64,000 nt of DNA from positions 217,949 to 281,948 of the forward strand of contig JAFKEE010000021.1 of NCBI GenBank assembly GCA_017307505.1, in the 5' to 3' direction. Positions 49,200 to 58,202 of the stretch are shown here, piece by piece (positions within the stretch are counted from its first letter, which is position 1; every line of letters begins with the position of its first letter). The DNA is from Acidobacteriota bacterium (lineage in GTDB: Bacteria; Acidobacteriota; Terriglobia; Bryobacterales; Bryobacteraceae). Made by a program: the position numbers and the translations under genes. Under the pieces are notes generated by a model. It was not told the origin of the DNA. It saw nothing but the letters and a program-made list of their open reading frames with translations, and searched no databases.

Positions 49200-50546
49200 A
49201 TGTCTAAAGGGCCCGTCCGCCGTTACGGCCTGATTGCCGCGCTTACCCTGCTGCTGGCGGCCGCCGCGTTTCTCGTTCACGCCACCGTCACTACGGCCAA
49301 TGCGGTCGCGGCCAAAACGCTGTGCTCCGGCGTCTTCCTGTCCCGGCGCGCGGCGCAGCACCTCATCGACAACGACCTGCGCCCCGACAATCCGCTGGCC
49401 CCGTTCCAACGCTACTCTGTCGACTCCGGCTCCGCCTCGACGTCTTTCCTCGGCCTCTGGACGCGCCGCGCAATCTACCGGCCCGGCCTCGGCTGCACCC
49501 TGCTCATCGGAGTCACCGAAGCCGAACTTCGCGCGCAGCCTGTGCCGGAACCCGCCGCCCCACCGCAGCCGGAGACCCCGCTGCCGACCAGTAAGATCGA
49601 TCCCCTGCTGGAATTCGCCTTCGAGGAACCGGCGGGGGCGCATCCGCTACGCACCCGCGCCATCGTAATTATGCAGAACGGCCAGTTTGTGGCGGAGCGC
49701 TACGCGCCGGGCTTCCACCGCGACATGCCGCTGCTCTCGTGGTCGATGGCCAAGAGCATCTCGAATGCCCTGACCGGCCTGCGCGTTGCCTCAGGCGCGC
49801 TGGACCTCCATCAGCCCGCCGCCGTGCCCGAATGGGCGGATCCCAGGGATCCGCGCCACGCCATCACACCGGAGCTGCTGCTGCGCATGTCCAGCGGACT
49901 CGCCTTCCGCGAATCGCCGGCCACCCTGCCCACCGACGCCCTCACCATGCTCTTCCGGCGTCCGGACGCGGGCGCCTATGCCGCCGGCATGCCGCTGGAG
50001 GCCCCTCCCGGCACACGCTGGCAGTACTCCAGTGGAACCACCAACATCCTCACCCGCATCCTGCGCGGCACCTTCCACGGCGACCTGCGCGCCTATTGGA
50101 GTTTTCCAAGACAGGCACTCTTCGAACCCATCGGCGCCCGGAACATGACGCTAGAAGTGGATGCCGGCGGCACATTCGTCGGCTCCTCGTTCGCTTATGC
50201 CACCGCCCGCGACTGGGCGCGCCTGGGCAACCTGTTTCTGCAGAACGGCGTGGTGAACGGACGCCGCCTGCTGCCGGAAGGCTGGACGAGGTTCAGCGTA
50301 ACGCCGGCGCCGGCCGCGCCCCACGGCAGCTATGGAGCGCACGTCTGGCTCAATCTCGGAGCCCAGGCCGAACGGCAGTGGCCCGGCCTGCCCGACGATG
50401 CCTTCTCATTCCAGGGCTACGAGGGGCAACTGGTGATCGTCGTGCCCACCTACAACCTGGTGATGGTTCGAATGGGGCTCACGCGCAGGGGCGCCACGTG
50501 GGATCCGGGCCGCTACCTGCCGGCCATTCTTTCCGCCCTGGAGTAA
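49200..50546 (+). CDS. Serine beta-lactamase-fold hydrolase, membrane anchored
   Basis: From the ATG at 49200 the product is 448 residues. A single N-terminal helix (YGLIAALTLLLAAAAFLVHA) anchors it outside the inner membrane. SWSMAKSISNALTGL gives the SxxK active-site serine and lysine, and WQYSSGTTNIL supplies the tyrosine of the second motif. This is the class C beta-lactamase/DD-peptidase-like esterase group. Such proteins hydrolyse esters, beta-lactams or peptides. An earlier in-frame ATG at 49158 would only lengthen the N-terminus. The gene is followed by the divergent-oriented two-component system. Confidence 0.8.
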   Translation: MSKGPVRRYGLIAALTLLLAAAAFLVHATVTTANAVAAKTLCSGVFLSRRAAQHLIDNDLRPDNPLAPFQRYSVDSGSASTSFLGLWTRRAIYRPGLGCTLLIGVTEAELRAQPVPEPAAPPQPETPLPTSKIDPLLEFAFEEPAGAHPLRTRAIVIMQNGQFVAERYAPGFHRDMPLLSWSMAKSISNALTGLRVASGALDLHQPAAVPEWADPRDPRHAITPELLLRMSSGLAFRESPATLPTDALTMLFRRPDAGAYAAGMPLEAPPGTRWQYSSGTTNILTRILRGTFHGDLRAYWSFPRQALFEPIGARNMTLEVDAGGTFVGSSFAYATARDWARLGNLFLQNGVVNGRRLLPEGWTRFSVTPAPAAPHGSYGAHVWLNLGAQAERQWPGLPDDAFSFQGYEGQLVIVVPTYNLVMVRMGLTRRGATWDPGRYLPAILSALE

Positions 50547-50564
50547 CGGGCGGCTGCGCCGGCC

Positions 50565-51215
50565 TCAGCTGATGATCTTCTTGCGGACGGCGTAGAGCAC
50601 CAGTTCCGCCGTGTTGTGCAGGTTCAGTTTCTGCATGATCCGCGTGCGGTGGGTCTCGACGGTGTAGACGCTGAGGTCCAGCAGATTCGCGACATCCTTA
50701 TTCGACCGGCCCTCGGCCAGCAGTTGCAGGATTTCGCGCTCGCGATCGGTCAACAGGCTGTAGCTGTCCTGCAGATTGCGCTGCTGCAGGTTCCGCATAT
50801 AGTCCTCGAGCAGCGCCTGCGCGATAGCCGGGCTGAAAAACGGCTTGCCGCTGGCCACGATGCGGATGGCCCGCACCAGGTCTTCCTCGGCATTGTCCTT
50901 CAGCAGAAAGCCGCGCGCGCCGCACTCCAGGGCGCGCAGAAGATAAGCTTCATCGTTGTGCATCGACAGAATCAGCACGCCGATGGCGGGATTCTGTTTC
51001 ACGATCTGCGCCGTCGCGTCGATGCCGTTCAACTGCGGCATGGCGATGTCCATGACGATGACCTGTGGCGTCAGCTCCTTGGCCAGCCGGACCGCTTCGC
51101 GCCCATCCGCCGCCTCACCGGCTACGGCCAGATCGGCTTCCTGCTCCAACAGAAAGCGCAGTCCCTTCCGGACCACGCCGTGATCGTCCACCAACAAAAC
51201 CTGAATATTGCTCAT
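50565..51215 (-). CDS. NarL/FixJ-family response regulator
   Basis: In the 216-residue product the receiver domain at 1-120 has the acidic pair VLLVDDHG, the phosphorylated aspartate in VIVMDIAMPQLN and the lysine in GFLLKDNAEED. The C-terminal LuxR-type helix-turn-helix (LLTDREREILQLLAEGRSNK, NLLDLSVYTVETHRTRIMQK) binds DNA. It is the output partner of the adjoining histidine kinase; the genes overlap by 4 bp (ATGA at 51212-51215). Target genes are unknown. Confidence 0.92.
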   Translation of the reverse strand: MSNIQVLLVDDHGVVRKGLRFLLEQEADLAVAGEAADGREAVRLAKELTPQVIVMDIAMPQLNGIDATAQIVKQNPAIGVLILSMHNDEAYLLRALECGARGFLLKDNAEEDLVRAIRIVASGKPFFSPAIAQALLEDYMRNLQQRNLQDSYSLLTDREREILQLLAEGRSNKDVANLLDLSVYTVETHRTRIMQKLNLHNTAELVLYAVRKKIIS

Positions 51216-52525
51216 GCGTTCTTTCTCGGGATGGTGGCCTTGACCTCAGTGCCCCGCCCTGGCTCGGATTCGATCTGCAGATCGCCGTCCATTTCGCGGA
51301 TGCGCTCCTCCATCCCCAGCATACCCAGCCCCCGCCGCCGTGTCGCCGCAATGTCCATCCCTTTGCCGTTGTCCTTCACGGTGAGCCGGACGCGGTCCTT
51401 CTCCGACTTGATGCGGATGTTCACTTCCGTGGCCTTGGCGTGGCGCGTGATGTTCGTCAGCGCCTCCTGCACCACACGGAACAGGCTGGTTTTCTGCGGT
51501 TCCGTCAGTCCGTCCAAGGCGCCTTCGATCTGCACGTTGGCCGGAACCCCGCTCACGCGGGAGAACTCGCGCGCCTGCCAGCCGATGGCGGGCCCCAGGC
51601 CGAGATCGTCCAGCATGGATGGCCGCAGGCCCATCGCCAGGTCGCGAACGGTCTTCATGGCGCCTTCCGCCACATCCTTGGCCTGGCGCACATGCGTCTG
51701 GAATTTTTCCGGATCGCCGTTGCCGATGCGGCCGAGGTTCGAGATCTCCACGCGCAGGGCCGTCAGCATCTGGCCCACCTGGTCGTGCAGCTCCAGCGAA
51801 AGCGCCTTGCGCTCCTCTTCCTGCGCCCGGACCAGTTTCTGGGAGAGATTGCGCAACGCCCGCTCGGCGTTGCGGGCGCGCCGCTCCAAGCGGACGATCC
51901 ACCAGACGCTGAGGGCCGCGACCAGGGCGCTGAGGAACAGAATGCTGTAAGTGAGCCGCCGCAGCCAGTAGCGGAATTCGCGCTGCGACTCTTCCAGGCG
52001 GTCCTCGGCCTGACGCAGGTTTCCGGTATTGATGGTCTGCAGACGGGCTGCCAACTGGGTGATCTGGTGGCGCTGCTTTAACAGGTTGCGCGTATAGCTG
52101 CCGGCCAGGGCGTTCTTGACGTCCAACGACCATTCCAGGGGCGGGCGCAGCACCGCAATGTAGTCTTCCACCTGGTCGCGCAGTTTGGCCAGCGTGTCGG
52201 CATCCACCGAATGGCCCAGACGCTTTTCCAACTGGAACAACGTGTTCAGGATGCGTTCCCGGCTGCTGACCACCTGCTGTTTCAGCTCTGCCGCATTGGC
52301 GGCGTTGCGATCCAGCAGGTAGTCCCGGACATCAATATTGATGCTGTAGAGGTCTGCCCGCATCTGGGACAGCAGGGCCTCAGTACCGGCGTAAGCCTCC
52401 TGCGCCGCCATGAGTTCCGCCTGGCTCTGCGAGGTGCGGCGGATCTGGGAAAAACCCAGGATGGCCGTCAGCACCATCATGGAACCGAAGCCGGCGATGA
52501 GTGCGAAGCCGAAGCGCGGACTCAT
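51212..52525 (-). CDS. Membrane sensor histidine kinase (HisKA_3 type)
   Basis: The product is about 437 residues from the ATG at 52525. A first membrane helix (FALIAGFGSMMVLTAILGFS) and a second (LTYSILFLSALVAALSVWW) bracket a roughly 145-residue helical sensor region outside the membrane (a four-helix-bundle type). The dimerisation box EERKALSLELHDQVGQML carries the phospho-accepting histidine, and the ATPase part has VKDNGKGMD, RGLGMLGMEERI and GRGTEVKATIP. It phosphorylates the response regulator encoded next, with a 4-bp overlap. Signal unknown. Confidence 0.9.
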   Translation of the reverse strand: MSPRFGFALIAGFGSMMVLTAILGFSQIRRTSQSQAELMAAQEAYAGTEALLSQMRADLYSINIDVRDYLLDRNAANAAELKQQVVSSRERILNTLFQLEKRLGHSVDADTLAKLRDQVEDYIAVLRPPLEWSLDVKNALAGSYTRNLLKQRHQITQLAARLQTINTGNLRQAEDRLEESQREFRYWLRRLTYSILFLSALVAALSVWWIVRLERRARNAERALRNLSQKLVRAQEEERKALSLELHDQVGQMLTALRVEISNLGRIGNGDPEKFQTHVRQAKDVAEGAMKTVRDLAMGLRPSMLDDLGLGPAIGWQAREFSRVSGVPANVQIEGALDGLTEPQKTSLFRVVQEALTNITRHAKATEVNIRIKSEKDRVRLTVKDNGKGMDIAATRRRGLGMLGMEERIREMDGDLQIESEPGRGTEVKATIPRKNA

Positions 52526-52647
52526 GCCGGTTCCGCCGGTGCGAAGGGGGACGTAAGGTTCCAGTGGAGGAGCATGGTCAGACCGGTGTGAAACCAGTAT
52601 CCGCCAAATTCGCTCCGCTTGTTGGTTTGAGGGCACAGGCCGGCAGA

Positions 52648-53880
52648 CTAGGCCGTAGCTACCTGCAGCCAGGCAGGATCGCGCTCAGCGGCGGTGATCA
52701 ACCGGGAGAAGGCTTCAGGTACGGCGTGCTCCATGCGCAGCCAGCTGGGCAGCGCGGGCACGCCCATCGGATTCTCGACGAATTCGCGGCCGGCATCGGC
52801 CAGCGCTTCGCTGAACAGCTCTACCGAGAACTCCTCGGAGTGCAGGTCGTAGTCGAGGCCGTTGAACAGCGCATCGGCCGCGTAGCGCGTCACCATTTCG
52901 CCGGCCGCCTTGGCGTAGGAGTGCGGCAGGGTCGCCTTGAGCAGTTCGTCCTGCATGACGGAACCGTCGCGGCAGACGGCGGTGAACAACGCCTTGGCGA
53001 TGTCGCGCGTCATCTTGTTCAGGCCGCGGGAGGCGTCGGACGGAGACAGCACCTGATGCTTGTGGTCGTAGCAATCGGTGAGATCCACCTGGCAGGTGCG
53101 CATCGCGGGCACCTTCTGCCAGACTTCCGACAGGGTGGAGACTTCCAGGCCCCAGTCCGGTGAAACCCGGAGATTCTTCGCCAGAGTCCTGGTCATTGCG
53201 ATCTCACCCGACAGGCCGTAGCGGAAACTATCCAGGAAGCGCAGGAATCCGCTGTGGACCCCGGCGTCCTGCAGCGCTCGGACCAGTGGCGTGAGAAACA
53301 GGCGGGTGACCCGGCCGTTCAGCTGGGCGGTGAAGCGCGGATAGAAAGCCTTGGCGAATTCGAACTGGCAATCTTCGGCCACCAGCGGATAGACCAGCCG
53401 CGACAGCATGTGGCGGTGATAAGTCTTGATGTCGCAATCCTGGAAGGCGATGACGTCGCAGTCGCCCTTGGCCAGCAGGTAGCCGGTACCCAGCCAGCAG
53501 GCTTGGCCTTTGCCGGGGCTTTGTACATGGAGGCCGGCCTCTTCCGAGGTGCGCAGGAAATCCTGAATGGGCTCGCTGTCGAGCCAAAGGACGGTGGATT
53601 CCACGGGCAGGCGCTCAAACAGGCGGCGCACCTGCTCATACTGCTCTTCGTCGGCGCGGGAGAGCACCAGCACGATGCGCCGCAGCCAGTTGACGCGCTG
53701 CAGCTGATCGAGGATGCCGTGCATTGCCGGCGTTTCGAACTCGGAATAGAGGGCCGGCAAAACGAGGCCGATGGACTTTTCGCGGCCCAGCCGGTTGAGT
53801 TCGGCGTCCAAATGGTGCGCCGCGTCTCTCCGCAGGCTGTGTAGCGTAGGAACTAATCCGGTTTGATAGAAGTCCGCCAT
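52648..53880 (-). CDS. GT-A glycosyltransferase, glucosyl/mannosyl-3-phosphoglycerate synthase-like
   Basis: The product is 410 residues from the ATG at 53880. It has the opening LVLPALYSEFETPAMHGILD, an AFQDCDIKTYHRHMLSRLVY stretch with the metal-binding aspartates of GT-A enzymes, and a GLSGEIAMTRTLAKNLRVSP segment seen in glucosyl-3-phosphoglycerate synthases. Such enzymes make glucosylglycerate, a solute for osmotic or nitrogen stress. A strong AAGGAGG ribosome binding site precedes the start. The leader 53924-54006 contains three stem-loops. Sugar donor and acceptor are inferred from resemblance only. Confidence 0.68.
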   Translation of the reverse strand: MADFYQTGLVPTLHSLRRDAAHHLDAELNRLGREKSIGLVLPALYSEFETPAMHGILDQLQRVNWLRRIVLVLSRADEEQYEQVRRLFERLPVESTVLWLDSEPIQDFLRTSEEAGLHVQSPGKGQACWLGTGYLLAKGDCDVIAFQDCDIKTYHRHMLSRLVYPLVAEDCQFEFAKAFYPRFTAQLNGRVTRLFLTPLVRALQDAGVHSGFLRFLDSFRYGLSGEIAMTRTLAKNLRVSPDWGLEVSTLSEVWQKVPAMRTCQVDLTDCYDHKHQVLSPSDASRGLNKMTRDIAKALFTAVCRDGSVMQDELLKATLPHSYAKAAGEMVTRYAADALFNGLDYDLHSEEFSVELFSEALADAGREFVENPMGVPALPSWLRMEHAVPEAFSRLITAAERDPAWLQVATA

Positions 53881-53923
53881 GCAGTCTTGCCTCCTTCCAT
53901 TCCAGGGTAGGGGCGGGGGCGTT

Positions 53924-54006
53924 CTGGGCATATCCCAGGAACACTGTACGGGGGTCACGGAATCCCGGTACGGGGAGTACCGGGGCGGAGAGGGGTCGAA
54001 CCTCTC
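53924..54006 (-). promoter_or_regulatory. Structured leader of the glycosyltransferase gene (three stem-loops)
   Basis: Read with the gene, the leader has a hairpin at 53988-54006 (6-bp arms, 7-nt loop), one at 53964-53984 (8-bp arms CCCGGTAC/GTACCGGG, loop of 5) and a short one near 53924-53938 (CTGGG/CCCAG). The rest of the 348-bp gap 53881-54228 holds a duplicated CAGTAGAAGGG (near 54079 and 54106) and no gene. The hairpin at 53988-54006 is followed by TATATTTTT on the plus strand, so it could also be a plus-strand terminator. Confidence 0.4.
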
Positions 54007-54228
54007 TATATTTTTCAATCAGTTAGGGGGCAGCAAGAACAGGGGGAAGATCGGGCGCAAACGGCGCCTGGAGGATCAGTAGAAGGGTCTGGACCCCGGA
54101 AAAGCAGTAGAAGGGCTGCTTTCTTTCGCCTCGCACAGAGACCTGCGAGAGCCGTAGGCTTCCTACCCATTAGATTGGCGAGGCCGTCGTTAGGTTGCCA
54201 ACAAATGACCGGGACCCGCCGGCGTGCG

Positions 54229-54936
54229 CTAGCGGAGATCGAGTCTCGCGAGGTCCGACTTGGACATGACTGCGCGACCCGTGAACGGCTTCGCGGCCTC
54301 CCCGGCGATCAGAGACTTCAGTATCAATGCCGACAGAACGCCAAGGACGAATCCGCCCACGTGCGCCCAAAACGCCACCGTAGCGAAGAGTCCAGCCTGG
54401 CTGAGGAGTCCCAGGAGTATCTGCTCGACTAACCATGCCCCGACGGCTGCCAGTGTATTCGACCGTATCCGCTTCAGGCGCCACCAGCCGAAATAGATCT
54501 CCAGGTCGAAACTCGCGTTGGGGAAAAGAACAAAGAAGCATCCGAGGATGCCCGAGATCGCTCCAGAGGCGCCCACACACGGAATGGCCGAGGTTCGATT
54601 GAGGGCGAAGTGGAGGGCGGTTCCGGCCAGTCCAGAGGCGAGATAAAGAAGGATGAAGAGAGGCGTGCCCAGCGAGCGCTCCACACGTCTCCCGAACATA
54701 TAGAGGAACCAGAGATTTCCGGCGATGTGCCAGAATCCGGCGTGCAGGAACATGCTGGTAAGCGCGGTGAGCATGCGGGGGTGCGCCGGAATGAACCCAT
54801 ATCTGGTGAATAGCGGCTCAGAGGAGAACCCTGTGGCGATCCAAACGCAAAGAGTGATGAGCGAGAGGCAGAGAACGCCGACAGTGACCGGCTCGTCTGC
54901 TGAATCACCACCGCGATAGGAAGGGAGGATAAACAC
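54229..54936 (-). CDS. Rhomboid intramembrane serine protease
   Basis: The 235-residue product has six or seven membrane segments. The active serine is in GASGAISGILGC, the catalytic histidine in FWAHVGGFVLG and the HAGFWHIAGNLWFLYMFG block matches the conserved rhomboid N-terminal motif. These enzymes cut membrane proteins within or near the bilayer. The C-terminal tail is cytoplasmic (GRAVMSKSDLARLDLR). It sits alone between the glycosyltransferase and the WG-repeat lipoprotein. All catalytic landmarks are intact. Confidence 0.9.
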   Translation of the reverse strand: MFILPSYRGGDSADEPVTVGVLCLSLITLCVWIATGFSSEPLFTRYGFIPAHPRMLTALTSMFLHAGFWHIAGNLWFLYMFGRRVERSLGTPLFILLYLASGLAGTALHFALNRTSAIPCVGASGAISGILGCFFVLFPNASFDLEIYFGWWRLKRIRSNTLAAVGAWLVEQILLGLLSQAGLFATVAFWAHVGGFVLGVLSALILKSLIAGEAAKPFTGRAVMSKSDLARLDLR

Positions 54937-55094
54937 GCTTGGATTTAGGTTAAGCGATAGTGGGCCGCAGTCTCACTTCGCCGGTTCTTCCGCGGAGCAT
55001 TCTCTAAACTCTGGCAGTGCCTAAACTGCTTTGGATTTTGCGAATCCTGCAATCGCCTCTGTCTCGCAGCTGTCTCGATTGGCGCCCCAGCCGC

Positions 55095-56276
55095 TCACTC
55101 TAGCGGGAACTGAAGGACGATACGTCCGGCGGTGTCAATCCAGGCGGCTTGCCGGCCGGACTTTTCGGTGCGCGGCAACTCCACGGCGGCCAGTCCGAAC
55201 GTGAATGACTCGGCAAATGCGAATCTGGCGGGGAAGGCAGCCGCGCCTGTCTTATCGATAAACCAGTAGGCGCCTTCCTTGGTTTCCGCTCGATCGTCGA
55301 CCAGCGCCCGCCCGTCCGAGAACGCAGCGACAGAATCGAAACGCGCCGGAATCACAAAATCTCCGGAACTGTCGATGAAGCCCCATTTCCCCTCCACCCT
55401 GACTGCGGCCATACCTTGGGAGAAGCTTTGGGCGTACTCGAAGCGAGGCTCAATGGCAATTCGGCCGGATTTGTCGACATACCCCCACTTCTTGCCGATT
55501 TCGATCGCTGCCATGCCCTCCGAGAAGTTGCTGGCGGCATCGAAACGCAAATCGGAGACAGGCCGCCCGGTCTTGTCGATGAAGCGGAACTTACAGTCGG
55601 CGGTCGAGTTGGAGCGTAACGGTCGAAAACGGGATCCACTGCAGGATCCGGCGGTGGCGTTCAGGCAGGGACCATCGATGACAGCGATGGCGAGTCCCTC
55701 GTGAAAACTGGTCGCATAGGTCAACCCAGGGGGAATCGCAAAGTTTCCAAACTGGTCGAGGTAGCCTGTGGAACCGTATTGGCCATGGACCTCCACCACC
55801 GCCAAGCCCTCGGAAAAACTCGCGACGCTAAAGTACTTGGGCTCGATCACGAATCGGCCCGTATGGTCGATGAAGCCATATCGCGCTTGCTTCGGTGTGC
55901 CGGTCCAAAGCGCGGCGACGGCCAGGCCTTCGGAGAAGTCATAGGCGGACCAAGCGTCCACACGCAATACCGTGGCGCCCGTCCGGTCGATATAGCGGTA
56001 ACCAATCTCGTCCTTTACAGCCAGCAGCCCCTCGTGAAACTCGCCGCCAAATTTTCCAGGAATCTTCAGAGCAGGAGGTAGGACCACCCGGCCCTGGGCA
56101 TCGATGTAACCCACATTTCCATTTTGCGAGAACTGAAAGAGTGGATCCGCCGATCGACTACGAATCGACCAGAGACGGTAACTCCAAGAGCAGCCGGGGA
56201 CCGCTGGAATGGCCAGCAGGACAGCGACGGCGGCGCCGAGTTTTACCCACATCGAGTAATGGCGGCGTAAGGTCAT
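55095..56276 (-). CDS. WG-repeat lipoprotein
   Basis: The product is 393 residues from the ATG at 56276. A hydrophobic leader (LGAAVAVLLAIPAVPGC) ends in a lipobox-like cysteine. The body consists of about eight WG-type repeats with the recurring pattern ...GYIDxxGxVV/I.P..F....F.EGLA.V... (for example GFIDHTGRFVIEPKYFSVAS; WGYVDKSGRIAIEPRFEYAQ). Such proteins are solenoids on cell surfaces with unknown partners. I use the shorter start because the upstream sequence lacks coding character. The family call is firm by repeat pattern; function is unknown. Confidence 0.85.
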   Translation of the reverse strand: MTLRRHYSMWVKLGAAVAVLLAIPAVPGCSWSYRLWSIRSRSADPLFQFSQNGNVGYIDAQGRVVLPPALKIPGKFGGEFHEGLLAVKDEIGYRYIDRTGATVLRVDAWSAYDFSEGLAVAALWTGTPKQARYGFIDHTGRFVIEPKYFSVASFSEGLAVVEVHGQYGSTGYLDQFGNFAIPPGLTYATSFHEGLAIAVIDGPCLNATAGSCSGSRFRPLRSNSTADCKFRFIDKTGRPVSDLRFDAASNFSEGMAAIEIGKKWGYVDKSGRIAIEPRFEYAQSFSQGMAAVRVEGKWGFIDSSGDFVIPARFDSVAAFSDGRALVDDRAETKEGAYWFIDKTGAAAFPARFAFAESFTFGLAAVELPRTEKSGRQAAWIDTAGRIVLQFPLE

Positions 56277-56415
56277 CTTTATTCCCCTCCGATTGCCGTG
56301 GAGTGAAGCCAGCCCGCGCGGCGATTCACTGCCTGGACCGGCTCCGGACAGCCCCTCAGCCAACTGCCTTTCAAAGACACCCCCGCCTCGTGAAAAGTGC
56401 CAAGGCTACCCTGAG

Positions 56416-56745
56416 CTACTTCACCGCCCCGGCTTCGCGCCGAAAGCGTGTCTCCGAGTAGGGCTGGAAGTCCTTGCCCGGTTCCGCGATGCCCGAGTCT
56501 TCATGGATCTCGGGTTCGGTCTTGCCCTCCACGATAGCCTAGGTCGATTTATTCTTCACGGAAAGGTATCGGCCCTTCATTTCGAAACGATACTCGCGCT
56601 CGCTGACGCCGCGCCCGGGTTCGCCGGTGGCCATGCCCTTCCATCGTCCTTCCAGGAAGCGGACTGCGGCAAAGCGGTCCTCGGCCGACGGAGCTTGTAC
56701 AAATGAAGTAGTCAGCACAGCAGCGAGCACGCAGGCGTACAGCAT
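56416..56745 (-). pseudogene. Decayed secreted DUF1579-like gene
   Basis: A signal peptide (MLYACVLAAVLTTSFVQAPS) leads into RFLEGRWKGMATGEPGRG, the start of a small DUF1579/lipocalin-like protein. The frame meets an in-frame TAG at 56539-56541 after 68 residues, then continues in the same frame for 40 more codons (through EPEIHEDSGIAEPGKD) to a second stop at 56416. The part after the stop resembles the acidic phrase expected in the family but then diverges. I read it as a gene with an amber stop and probable further decay; a true 68-residue secreted protein is the alternative. Confidence 0.5.
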
Positions 56746-56850
56746 GGTGACATCCTATCGCTAAAATCGAAGAAGCCGGGTGGGGCGCCCGCCGCCGCCG
56801 TGTGCGCCATTTCGAGACAGCTGCAATCTGTTCCCTACGGGCTCCACGGG

Positions 56851-56880
56851 ATGACAGGGCAAGCTTCGATCACTTATACT
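56851..56880 (+). promoter_or_regulatory. Promoter of the rpmF-plsX-dsbD run
   Basis: ATGACA (56851-56856) and TATACT (56875-56880) are separated by 18 bp, 69 bp ahead of the rpmF start. Both boxes match five of six consensus bases. Confidence 0.65.
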
Positions 56881-56898
56881 GTAAGGGTCTTATCTTTC

Positions 56899-56928
56899 AT
56901 CCGATTCTGGCTTTTCGTCCAGACGGAT
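56899..56928 (+). promoter_or_regulatory. Stem-loop in the rpmF leader
   Basis: ATCCG and TCTGG on the left pair with CCAGA and CGGAT on the right, a 10-bp stem with a 2-nt bulge and a 6-8-nt loop, located between the promoter and the ribosome binding site (AAAGGAAGG). It could be a ribosomal protein binding site or a simple leader structure. Confidence 0.4.
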
Positions 56929-56949
56929 AGCCTCCAAAGGAAGGAAGCC

Positions 56950-57132
56950 ATGCCGAATCCGAAGCGACGCCACTCCAAGCGCCGTACGTCCGCGCGCCGC
57001 ACGCACGACTCCCTGAAGGCCGCGGGCCTGAGCGCGTGCCCGAAGTGCCACGAGATGAAACTGCCCCACCGTGCCTGCCCCCATTGCGGTTGGTACAAGA
57101 CCCGGGAAGTAATTGAAGTGGTCCAGGAGTAG
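56950..57132 (+). CDS. rpmF: Ribosomal protein bL32
   Basis: The 60-residue product begins MPNPKRRHSKRRTSARRTHD, the typical bL32 start, and has a four-cysteine zinc ribbon: CPKCHEM and CPHCGWY. It is a component of the large ribosomal subunit. A strong purine-rich ribosome binding site precedes the ATG at 56950; an upstream in-frame start is only a leader read-through. It is followed by plsX after 41 bp, the common bacterial order. The usual upstream neighbour yceD (DUF177) is absent here; a decayed gene lies on the other strand. Confidence 0.96.
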   Translation: MPNPKRRHSKRRTSARRTHDSLKAAGLSACPKCHEMKLPHRACPHCGWYKTREVIEVVQE

Positions 57133-57173
57133 CCTCGGGCTCTCCTGAACTTTCCACAATTGTTGTCGATTGA

Positions 57174-58202
57174 ATGATCACCATCGCTGTCGACGCCATG
57201 GGGGGCGATCACGCCCCCGTCCCCGAAGTGAGCGGAGCCGTTCAGGCTGCCAGCACCCAGGACGTCAACATTCTCCTGGTTGGGAAAGAGCAGGTTCTCC
57301 AGAACGAACTTAAGAAGTTCGACGGCTGGAAGAAGCTCCCCATCCGGATTGTGAACGCCACTGAGGTGGTCACCATGGAGGACAATCCGGCCAAGGCGCT
57401 CCGTACCAAACGCGACTCCAGTATGCGTGTCGCCGCACGTCTTGTGCGGGATGGCGAAGCGCAGGGCTGGATCTCCGCGGGCAATACCGGCGCGGTGATG
57501 GCGATTTCGAAGACCGTTCTTGGCATGATCCCCGGCGTGGACCGGCCCGCGCTGGCGCAAGCTTTCCCCACCATCAAAGGCAAACCAGCCGTCATGGTCG
57601 ACGTGGGCGCCAATGTGGATTCTTCCGCACAGATGCTCGCCCAGTTTGCTGTCATGGGCGAGATTTACTCCCGTCTTGTTTTTCATACCGAATCGCCGAC
57701 GGTCGGGATTTTATCTATTGGGGAAGAGGATCATAAAGGTAACGAGCTCACGAAGAGCGCTGCCGCGCTGATGAAGGCATTGCCGCTGAACTTCATCGGC
57801 AATGTGGAAGGACGCGACCTGTACACCGGTGTCACCGATGTCATTGTCTGCGACGGCTTCATCGGCAATGTGGCGCTGAAAGTCAGTGAAGGTCTGGTTG
57901 ATGTCATCAAGCACATGTTGAAGGAATCGTTGGAGTCAACGATCGCCAGCAAGATTGGCTACGTGCTCAGCCGCCAGGCATTCAAAGACTTCCGCAAGCG
58001 CATGGACTACTCCGAGTACGGGGGAGCTCCGCTGCTCGGCGTCAAAGGGGTCGTGATCATCTGCCATGGAAGGTCGAATGACAATGCGATTCGCAATGCA
58101 ATCCGGGTGGCTACTGAATCCGCTTCGGAACACGTCAATGACAGGATCGAATCCGAGATCCAGCGCTGGCAGGCCAGTTCCGCAGACAGCGCCGAAGCCT
58201 AG
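57174..58202 (+). CDS. plsX: Phosphate acyltransferase PlsX
   Basis: The 342-residue product begins [15 protein letters not shown], the PlsX signature. It has the conserved blocks [15 protein letters not shown]-like ([20 protein letters not shown]), [10 protein letters not shown] and the C-terminal [20 protein letters not shown]. It converts acyl-ACP and phosphate to acyl phosphate, the first step of phospholipid synthesis with PlsY. The rpmF-plsX order is typical, but fabH and fabD do not follow; dsbD does instead. Length and all motifs are normal. Confidence 0.96.
   Translation: MITIAVDAMGGDHAPVPEVSGAVQAASTQDVNILLVGKEQVLQNELKKFDGWKKLPIRIVNATEVVTMEDNPAKALRTKRDSSMRVAARLVRDGEAQGWISAGNTGAVMAISKTVLGMIPGVDRPALAQAFPTIKGKPAVMVDVGANVDSSAQMLAQFAVMGEIYSRLVFHTESPTVGILSIGEEDHKGNELTKSAAALMKALPLNFIGNVEGRDLYTGVTDVIVCDGFIGNVALKVSEGLVDVIKHMLKESLESTIASKIGYVLSRQAFKDFRKRMDYSEYGGAPLLGVKGVVIICHGRSNDNAIRNAIRVATESASEHVNDRIESEIQRWQASSADSAEA

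Noticed and set aside
53988-54006. GGTCGAA loop that looks like a tRNA T arm
   Set aside because: No acceptor, D or anticodon arms fit around it and the loop lacks the TTC start of a T loop.
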